Positions 55,496 to 64,000 of a stretch of 64,000 nucleotides of DNA are shown piece after piece. Made by a program: the position numbers and the translations under genes. Source of the stretch: Corella eumyota (Eukaryota > Chordata > Ascidiacea > Phlebobranchia > Corellidae); assembly GCA_963082875.1 (NCBI GenBank), contig OY720102.1, positions 10,886,990 through 10,950,989 of the forward strand. The letters run 5' to 3'. Under the pieces are notes generated by a model, which saw only the letters and a list, made by a program, of their open reading frames with translations, did not search any database and was not told the DNA's origin. Every line of letters starts with the position of its first letter. Positions within the stretch are counted from its first letter, which is position 1.

Positions 55496-58125
55496 TTAGG
55501 TCTGTTACTCGTGACCGACGGTCAAATTTGTCAATTTTTTTTTTTACAAATTTAATATTTTTGCGTAAAACACGCAACCACTTTTAATTTTAAAGAAATG
55601 TTAAGAAAGCTAAACAGTTTTTTTTATTATGGTTTATTTTTTTATAATAAACAGGCAAATAAATAAAAAATTAAATTAACTAAAAAAAAATATCAAAAAT
55701 AAAAACAATTTGCAGTACAGAAAACAAGTAAAATTAAATCGTATTCAACGACCTAACGTACAAAGGTGCGTAGAAAAAAAAAGATTAAAATTACAGCGTG
55801 GTCAACCAAGTAACGTACAACGGTACGTCAAAACGCGGGGAAATTACAAAATTTTCAAAAACAAAGAATATCGCAATTTATCGTGCAAGTAGGCAGAGCA
55901 AAGAAACATAGGTTTCAAAACATATAGTGGCCAGGTGAATTAATCGGTGTTGGAAGATCTATTTTTTTACAATATCTGCAAATGTGTATTCCAACACGCC
56001 CGTCTGGTCTGGCCACTTCCAACATCGACCAGCGCGCGTCATGCAGCTGATGACGTAGCGACCCCCAACAATATTTTTAATCTTGCCCGGGTACTCATTT
56101 GCACCAAACAAAATTAAAACATAGTATCCTATAGTACACTCTGACACCGATGTGGTTACTTCACTTTCTTCCGCTTCCTCAACTTCTCCAACATACTTAT
56201 CTGAACTAAGAAGAAGGGACACAGCGTTTCCATTTACAACTTGAAAAAAATGTTTTCGCTGAATCCCTTTTTCTTTTTCTGCTTTATTAAAAATATTTTC
56301 AACTTGCAAAGTCTTATTTACGTTATTAATATCTTGTTGAGTGATTTTCTCAACCAAGATATTCGAGGTGCGGCAAAACCGCTTGCCACACAGCTCTCTT
56401 ACAAGCGCCACCAATGCCATCAACTGGACCCTTGCCATGGGACGTCGCAAACAGATTTCAGTTGATGCAAAATCCAAAATGCCGTTGCAGGCATGGCAAT
56501 GCGGCCTTTATAAAACGGTTTTTGAATTGTGACGCGGGCCCGTCAGACCAGATATTAACAAGTTTAAAATTGGGAGGCACCGCCTCCAAAGCCTTGACCA
56601 AATAGGCCACCACGGCATCCTTTGAGTGCGCAAGGCAATCAGACACCAGTATTCGACTGTAAAGCTGTCCACTATAGTGAACAGCAACACCTGGTGCTGA
56701 TGCCAATGCGCACTCTGAATTTCATCTTGTTACACAAGTAAAATTCTCTGCGAAATCCACTTGAATTAAAGCGTTTCCCTCAATTAATTGGTCTTTACTA
56801 ATCCTGTACTCTTTCGCCTGCTCTCGTTTAACGAACACATGTTGCATAAAATTTGGGAGCATTTCAACAGTGTACTCCACCAAATCGCCAACGGTGTCCT
56901 TTTCCCCAATTTTTTTGATTTTATCTCCGACATAAGCCCATTGCAGCCACCTTGTTTCTATATGAAGAGACGATTCCTCTACAGAAATCAATCCTAAAAT
57001 TGTTTTTCCATTTTTGCAATTCTCGCATTTTCCCTCCCAGCAGTCGCGAAGTTCGATTTTACATACCAAGATGCTGGGAAAACTTGATGTGTACTTCGGG
57101 ATTGAGATTATATTTTTATTTAGGGCGTCCAAAGCCAAAATTACATTTTCGTGGTAGCTAAAAATAAAGTAAGTTTCGTTTTAAAGTATTCAATTTTAAA
57201 CTAAAATAAATTTCGTTAATTTTTTGAAACCCTCGTACCGACAAAGACACACGTTGTGTGGTAATTGCGTTCTTAGTTTGGTATGCTTTGGGCGCAAACT
57301 TGCTTTTTCCAATTTTTATATCGGGATATCTTTCTTTAAAATAAATGAAAGTCTCCCTTACGGTAGTTGTTAAATGCCGTGCCTAAATAAAAAATTAAAT
57401 TTAAATTTTTATGATTTGGTAAACTTTTATTTTAAAAACAAATTAACCTGAATTTTTAATTTTTCGCCATCCTGGCGAAGTATAACATAGTCTTTTCGCC
57501 CTGGTACCTGCCTTGTTGACACATCGTCGTTAGTGTAAAAGTTTGCCACGATTTTTTGGGTTTCCTCCGAAATCCCTGCAGAAGATTCTTTTTTTCCTTC
57601 ATTTAGCTCAAGTTGTGGCGATATTTGGGACAATACGTCCGAAACAACTTGTTTTTTCTTCCTTGGAGAATGGGAAAGAGCCTCAAACAGGAAAATCCCC
57701 CTTGGTCTTATATAAATGTACTTCAAAGTTTTCCTCTTCATTAGTTTCTTGATTTTTTTTAATTCCTTTCGCTTCCACCTTCTTGCTTTTGCTTTAAAAC
57801 ATCTCGCCTCTTTCGCCAACTTCTGTTGGCAAGGAGACAAAGCTGCCTCCCTTGCCCTTTCTTTTAATTTCTTTATAATCTCCACTTTCCCTCTTCTTTT
57901 TAAATAATTTCTTCGCCTCCCGGCATTCGTTAACGGCATTTTAAAGTTTAAAAAACGAACCAAAAATTGTAATTAAAATAGAAACGAATGAGATAATTTA
58001 ATTTTGCGCGCTTTTGATCTACCGCAGCCTTCCGGCTAAAATAATTAAAAAAATTGACATTTTTAAAATAGAAAGATTTAAATATCTAAATTATTTCACG
58101 CTTTAAATACTTTTATTTCCGACAA
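55496..58125. mobile_element. Element C, copy 2
   Basis: Direct repeat of 6523-9152, nearly identical over all 2,630 bases. Its left flank keeps the subterminal motifs that copy 1 lacks, and it lacks the right flank seen at copy 1. Confidence 0.75.
55959..57963 (-). pseudogene. Element C transposase-like protein, copy 2
   Basis: Same exon order, same TGA before FATSHGKG and same frame changes as copy 1. The only difference found is WPDQTG for WPDHTG at the C-terminus. The shared lesions show that a dead copy was duplicated, not that each copy decayed alone. Confidence 0.6.
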
Positions 58126-59004
58126 AAATCTAGAAGTTTAGCTTTAACGAAGCTAAAAGATTTTTCACCAGCTTATTAAAAATAATTTGATAAAAATGTT
58201 TATTAAAAAAGAAAACTAGAGTTAAAGAGGAGGAGAGTAGAGAGGGATGAAAGAAGGGAGCAGGAGAGGTAAATAGTTCAATATCCCTTCATAGTTTGTT
58301 TCGTTTACTTATTATATATAACTAATTATTTGTAATGTTGCTTTTAAGAAATGCTGAAGTGTTAAAGAAAAAGGTGATCAAAATTTTAATTTTTTTCATT
58401 AGTTCGTTTTATATATATTTTTTAAATTATATCATTATTTTTCGCACAAACTATCTAATTACATTAATGTTTCAAATAAATATGTTGCTGATTTTATGTT
58501 TTAATTAACTTGAAGTATTTTTACTGCTTTTTATGTCTAAAAAATGGTTATTAGTAAATGGTCAACTAAATTTTAATCTAGTTTGCTAACCATTAATGAA
58601 AGAAATGTATTATGTACTATACTGCTTTTTATTGAATTTGAAATTTTTTTTAGAAGGAAGACGCCGAAAAAAATAAAAAATAACAAAAAAAAACATTTTT
58701 ATTTTATGCAAGATATAGGCTACATTAGTAGTTAATTAAATAAAATACAATTGTGTTTATTTAAAAAAGATTATTAAAAATGTTGTATGCCCTTACACCC
58801 CAGTTACTAATAGCTTTAAAGGCACACCTTAAAATTGTTCCCATTATCAGATAAAATAAAAATTTTATCTTCTTAAGTAATATAAAAAAAGATCGTTTTG
58901 TATCTAAAATAGCCGATTTACGGCCATCAATATCAAAAAAAAAAAAAACCCGGACCCCCCTAGTCGTGCTGTGACTTTCTAAAATTAGCCTCCCCTATCA
59001 TTTT
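58126..59004. other. No supported feature
   Basis: AT-rich, with a purine-rich run near 58220-58270 (GAGGAGGAGAGTAGAGAGGG). No genes were recognised. Confidence 0.4.
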
Positions 59005-59022
59005 GCCCACGAGCCGCCACTG
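59005..59022 (-). repeat. hAT-like terminus
   Basis: On minus: CAGTGGCGGCTCGTGGGC, a good match to hAT terminal repeats. A GC-rich stretch inward (TAGGGGAGGC) belongs to it. No transposase was found to its left within 2 kb. Confidence 0.4.
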
Positions 59023-59611
59023 CTTATAATACACATGCCTTTGTTTCGCTGCGATGCAATTTTATCGTTATCGATCGGGTTTTTAAAGAACAAAGCATAC
59101 TTATTTCCCAACGAGTGAGTTTTACAATTGATGAAGTTGGTTTTAAACGTCACAATGCAAAATGACGTCATGAAGCAGGTAAAAACATCTAGCATAGGAT
59201 TTTGTACAGTACGCAATAAAAACGCTTCAAATAGTGTATAAAAAAGTATATGTAATTTTTTATTACATACATTTCCTACTCTTTATTGCCACTTTTTTAT
59301 TATTTACGAAGCCCAGTCACAACTTTTAACCTAATCCAATTGTTTTTTTTTAATTGTTTTATTAATTTTAAAATTATTTTAAAAAAAGTAAGCAAGAGTC
59401 ACCCTTTCCTATGCAAAAAGGTACAACTTTTTTGCCCTTTTATATAACGTCACAATGCCATTGTAACATGAAACCGACTTTATCAATTGCATCGCGTGAT
59501 CCATTAGCAACCGTAACTCTCTTGTGATGAAAAGTGAACAAATAAATATGTCTTAAACATAAATAAGTATTTCACGTACCTAAAGTAGGAAAAATTTTGC
59601 TAAATAGAAAA
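59023..59611. other. No supported feature
   Basis: AT-rich spacer. A minus frame at 58998-59216 has no motif. Confidence 0.35.
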
Positions 59612-59684
59612 CGAGCGCGCCAGGACTCGAACCTGGAATCTTCTGCTCCGTAGGCAGACGCGTTATCCATTGCGCCACGCACCC
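59612..59684 (-). tRNA. tRNA-Arg(ACG)
   Basis: Read on minus: acceptor GGGTGCG pairs with CGCGCTC (two G-T wobbles), D-arm GCGCAATGGATAACGCGT, anticodon arm TCTGC CTACGGA GCAGA with ACG fully paired, T-arm CCAGG TTCGAGT CCTGG perfect. Both internal promoter boxes are intact. It looks functional. Confidence 0.9.
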
Positions 59685-59877
59685 TCAATGTCAAATTTGA
59701 TAAATAATGTTTTCTTAAAAAAACTTTAAAATTGCTAAGTCTGTCCAAACAAAAAACAAAAAAATGGGCATGCTCCCCCCAAGAAACTTTTTAAATTTAT
59801 TCGCTGTAAACACGCCATTTTTACATTTAATAGTTAATTGTTTAAAATAAAGGCCGTTTTACACGGCGTACGCAAAA

Positions 59878-60128
59878 TTTATTTATTATTGTCTATTTCC
59901 TATATAATTTAAATCGTATTTTGTATATTTCAAATTCTCATTTTAATAGAGCTTGAATTGACACAATAAAAAGCAAAGTAGCATAACAGATTTATTTTAT
60001 TATAAGCGCCTATTAAGTTTAAAACTAAAAACGTTAGGGAAATAATGGTGCAAGTTATGTAACAACTGACAATACATTTCAACGAAAAAATTTATGAACA
60101 ACTTATTAATTTTCTTGTTCATCTTGTC
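59878..60128 (+). repeat. Dispersed repeat R2, copy 2
   Basis: It matches 33605-33865 in the same orientation; no minisatellite follows here. Confidence 0.75.
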
Positions 60129-60929
60129 AGATCTTCTATAAAATAACACGATATATCATTAAGCGTTGTAATTAAGACACAACAGATTATAAAGTTTTTG
60201 TTAATAATCTATTTAACTTTTCTTTCGAATGAATATTCTTCCACCTCTACATACTTAAATCTCCACCACTCCCTCTCCCTAGTCATTCGTTCTCTTCTCT
60301 ATACAATCACAACATCCACCCATGTATATGTTGTTGTCCTACTCTTATTGTTCAAGTGTTTGTGTAATGTACATAACTATTCATAAATAGCCTATGTTTG
60401 CAATAAAAATAGGCAACCTTACCTTTGTTAGTGTTTTCCACCAACACCTGCAAAATGATGTCGAACTAAGCTATTAGCTGCAAATAACCAAAATATTCCT
60501 CGATTACAAAAGTTTGCTGTTTAATTAACTTCTTGCATACCAAAATATGCACATCACAAAATGTCAGCGGTTCGATAAAGCTAGTTAGAATTTGCACTTT
60601 TTCAACAGTTTGTAGAAACTCTACAGGAAGCAAATAATAAAATTTTGCGCTTTTGTTGAAAAATGTGGTAACTTTAACTTTTTTTTTGTTGTTTCATCAA
60701 TAATTTACTTAATACGCTTCGATGTGTTTACATTCAAGTTACTTTTAATTACTTGCATTTATTTTCGTTATTTTAAACCTTGCGTCAGAATTACTGTGAC
60801 AACAATAGGGCATTCTTTTTTTAAACAAAAAACCATTGCAGCTTTTTAAAGTCAAATGGTAAATTTATATTTTAAGTGCTATTTTTGCCTCTTTCTTTTA
60901 AAAAACACAGCTAAAATAAGTTTTTTTTT
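60129..60929. other. No supported feature
   Basis: AT-rich, with a pyrimidine-rich patch near 60230-60300 (CTCCACCACTCCCTCTCCC). No gene is supported. Confidence 0.4.
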
Positions 60930-61590
60930 TAAATTTTCTAATAAATAAACAAGCATTTACATATGATAAATAAACAAAAATTATTTTTCAAATATATTTT
61001 TTAACTACTTATGTTATAAAATACATTATATTAAATTTTGAATACTTAATGTCGAACTTTAAATAAATATACAATAATTTAAACATAATAAACAAACAAA
61101 AATTACATTTTTTATCTATTTTAAGTTACTAATATCATGATTTACAATAGACAAAGATTTAAAAAAGTGATAACAATTTTTAAATTTTAATAAATAAACA
61201 TATATTAATTAGTAATTAGTGATAAAAATTTAAATGGTAATTCATTTTTGAATTACTAATATTATGATATACAAATGGCCAATATTTAGAAAATAAATAA
61301 CAATCTTTAAATTTTAATAAATAAACACCTATTAATTAGTGATAAAAATTTTAATTCATTTTTAAAATACCAATATCATGATATAGTTTAAAAAATAAAT
61401 AACAAACTTTTAATTTTAATAAACAAACATCTATTAATTAGTAATTAGTGACAAAAATTAAAATTTTAATTTATTTTTGAGTTACTAATATCATGATATA
61501 CAATTAACCAAGATTAAAAAAATTAACAACAACCTTTAAATTTTAATAAACAAACACCTATTATTTAGTAATTAGTGACATTTAAGTGTC
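60930..61590 (+). repeat. Tandem repeat, about 115-127 bp, five units
   Basis: Units share TTTTAATAAATAAACACCTA, TTAATTAGTAATTAGTGA and TTACTAATATCATGATATAC. The ATCATGAT anchor occurs at about 61134, 61261, 61373 and 61490. The leftmost unit is strongly diverged. Confidence 0.75.
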
Positions 61591-62363
61591 GTCAATAGAA
61601 GGTTTGCGATTCTTCAGGATAATAACCAACATACTAAAAATTTAGAACTTTTAGTTTTAAAGAACAAAAGTTATCATCTTTTAAAAAAAATTTTAAATTG
61701 TGTATTTTATAAGTTTTGATGTTGTTAATTATATTGAGCATTAAATAACTTAGAAGAAAAACTGCCGCACCTTACTGCTTATAGAAGAGCAAAGCCCAAC
61801 TAAAACTTAAGCCAAAACAATTTGAACAAGATTTATAAATTGGAAGATAAGTACAGTCACAGTTTTACCTCATTTTTTTATCTTATATTAACAGATTAAG
61901 ATTTATAATATAGTGCCCAGCTTAAATAAACAAGTTATATCTTTTCAAGTTTGACATTAATTAAACAAATATTTATTTTAACCCGAAAGAGAAGGTTAAT
62001 CGCTAACCGGAGTTCCTTCGCATAAGGCTAGTAAAGTTAAGGCTTTGCATAGGTGAAAGGTCAAGAAAATATATTTGCGGTTCTTGAAAACTTATTTTCA
62101 GTTTTTGAAAATGGAAAAAAAAGGAATACTACCCCCAGTTCGGATGAAACTTTAACTGATTTAAAAACTGATATTGATTTTGGACTATCTTTCTAAAAAA
62201 AATAAGTCTGTAAGTAGGATAACTTTTGTTAGTTATCTGTTCTCTCTGACAGTCTGACATATTTTATCATAAAATATTTGTTTTATTATCTGTTTACAAA
62301 TTTAATAGTTTTATGTACAAAATTATTACTTTGTGGTAGTTTAATTAACGTAAATTAAGATGT
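61591..62363. other. No supported feature
   Basis: AT-rich spacer, no coding or RNA content recognised. Confidence 0.4.
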
Positions 62364-62665
62364 GGAAAAACCAAAACATCATCATTTAAATATTTTCTTG
62401 TATTTAAAACATACCCTCTGCCTCTACTTCCTGGTCGCCAAGAAAATATTTAAATGATGATGTTTTAAGCATAAGTTGTACGTAAAACACACCCTCTACC
62501 TTCCGGGTGCTAAGAAAATATTCAAATAATGATGTTTTGAGCATTAGTTGTATGTATAACATAACCTTGGCCCCCGGTCGCCAAGAAAATATTCAAATAA
62601 TGATATTTAAGCATTCGTTGTACGTAACATATCCCTCTACTTCCCGGTCGCTCCCGGGCTGTTTT
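62364..62665 (+). repeat. Tandem repeat, about 80 bp, with inverted first piece
   Basis: Three to four direct units of CCGGTCGCCAAGAAAATATT, CAAATAATGATGTTTTAAGC, ATTAGTTGTACGTAA and ACATACCCTCTACTTC. The array opens with AAAACATCATCATTTAAATA, the reverse complement of part of the unit, so the first two pieces can form a hairpin. Confidence 0.75.
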
Positions 62666-64000
62666 TAGTTGGACCCTAATGTAGGCTTTAAATAGTCAAG
62701 TTTTTATAAACATGACAATTTTCAGCAGAAAATTAAAATTCGAAAGACCACTGCATAGCCTATAATGTCTTAACTATTGCCACACAGGATAAAACATTTT
62801 TGAAAAAAATTGCATTGCGTATACTGTTTTTTTGTATTTAGGGCAACTAAGGGCATTTCCCAGAAGATGGTTAGGGCTGGGGTAATAAAAAGTGTTGTGT
62901 GTTTTTATATCGAATGACAGTGTTCACGAATAAACTCTCATCGTGTCCTATGTGGTAAATAGTAATTTTCTGTGCGGATATAGTAGGATCCTAGATTATA
63001 TAGAAAATTTGTGTTTTACCAACAACCTTACCGTAGACTGTAGTTTTAATAGGCAATTTTAAGCTTTGCTTAATGCTCAAATGAATGTAATTGTAAATAC
63101 TTATATTCAATCCTATATTATATTTATATATGTAAATGGAAAATTTATACTCAAGTCAAATATTATGTTCAATTTTTTAAACATATATATATATGTAATA
63201 TATATATTTATGTAACATATATATATACATAATTAAAATGTTCATGATTTTTTGAGGGTAATTCTTAATACTGCATTTATAGTTACATATTTGGTAAATC
63301 TACTAGTTTCGTAGTTATTTATTTTAGTGAATTTGCCTACATGTTTTTATTTGTTTTTAGAGTTTGCAAATGATGCAAGATAAATGAAGCAAGGCTACCT
63401 TAAATTATTTTTTTGTTATGTAATGAAGAGGTTTTAACAGTATGGCAAACAAATGTTGTATTAAATTTATTGCATAACATTAAAATGGCTAACAAAAGTA
63501 ACTGTAAAATTATGTCTCACTTAAAGTTGTGAATTGATTTTCTGTTGCGTTACATTGTCGACAATTAAACTTTATTGCTTTTATTACTTTAACGATTAAA
63601 AGCACACTAATTAATTGTTATCAAAACGAAATCATTATCACTGCCCAGAATGTTATTATTAAAGTCAGTTAAAATTGACCTTATTATTAAAGTCAGTTAA
63701 ATTGAATTTCGATTTATTGCGACATTTAAACTGTTTGTATTTAATTTTTATATGTAGACAAAAAAGAAATTAATCAAAATTACCTTTAGTCAAGGTTTGT
63801 TTTTAATTTGAATGAATCTCCTTTTTTTGTGCTTATTATATTGTACTGTGACTACAAAAAATTCATTTATGTGTTAATAAAAAAAGTTAAAAATATGGTT
63901 GTCCAATGCTACCTTTAATTGTTTTATAAACCCATCTAAATTCTCATCTGAATCCCTTCAGGATATTTGTCAAAAAATAGGTGTTAATACGCAAGGAAGT
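62666..64000. other. No supported gene; AT microsatellite
   Basis: ATATATATAT-type runs lie at about 63183-63235, and a 27-base direct duplication (TTATTATTAAAGTCAGTTAAA) at about 63650-63705. No coding frame or RNA gene was recognised. Confidence 0.45.

Noticed and set aside
60198-60386. Plus frame rich in Leu, Ser and Thr
   Set aside because: It arises from a pyrimidine-rich low-complexity patch.
61000-61590. Possible scaffold-attachment or origin function of the AT-rich tandem array
   Set aside because: Base composition alone is no evidence; only the tandem structure is reported.

Overview
This window is eukaryotic, strongly AT-rich DNA from an invertebrate-like animal genome. The evidence is GT-AG introns, nuclear-type tRNA genes, a tRNA-derived SINE and a dense mix of DNA transposons typical of metazoans (Harbinger, hAT, MULE, P/THAP-like, Helentron). 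The species cannot be named from the sequence. No conserved single-copy housekeeping protein gene was recognised. The best candidate for an expressed gene that is not an obvious transposase is a five-exon gene on the minus strand at about 31.66-32.68 kb; the only RNA genes that look usable are tRNA-Arg(ACG) and tRNA-Asn(GTT).

Layout. 0-3.35 kb: repeats and an OTU-protease-like relic. 3.35-9.15 kb: a patchwork block made of a P-like 3' exon, a Harbinger element with its Myb-like gene, and an unnamed DDE-like element (element C). 9.4-12.7 kb: repeated GTGACCGACGCTC motifs, a degenerate coding relic and a hAT relic. 14-19.1 kb: a threefold tandem repeat, a FLYWCH/MULE relic, a SINE, a tRNA-like cluster and a 20-bp minisatellite. 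20.4-24.7 kb: a Helentron with helicase, AP-endonuclease and a cysteine-peptidase-like reading frame. 25.1-27.35 kb: a hAT tail joined to a GC-richer fossil of a single-stranded-DNA-virus-like Rep gene. 27.4-31.1 kb: a MULE with SWIM finger, Ulp1-type protease and PHD finger, followed by an 81-bp satellite. 31.7-42.5 kb: the five-exon gene, dispersed and inverted repeats, a Ty3/Gypsy pol relic and an orphan exon. 43.7-46.7 kb: a long palindrome, a coding-like frame, a hAT relic and a MULE relic. 46.7-58.1 kb: the second Harbinger/P-like block (inverted), a THAP/P-like element, the second and more complete virus-like fossil, a TPR-like relic and the second copy of element C. 58.1-64 kb: mostly non-coding, with tRNA-Arg and three tandem-repeat arrays.

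Most interesting points. (1) Two diverged copies of an HUH-endonuclease plus SF3-helicase Rep element are present, one with an upstream unassigned frame and an origin-like hairpin, and both are flanked by transposon coding sequence. (2) The 3.36-9.15 kb block is a near-identical patchwork of two separate pieces of the 46.8-58.1 kb region, one inverted and one direct. (3) The five-exon gene has micro-exons and introns that arose by tandem duplication. (4) An 81-bp satellite begins inside the last codons of the Ulp1/PHD frame and shares a 14-base core with a 20-bp minisatellite elsewhere in the window. The transposases found look disabled by stops or frameshifts unless stated otherwise, so any movement would need proteins supplied from elsewhere.
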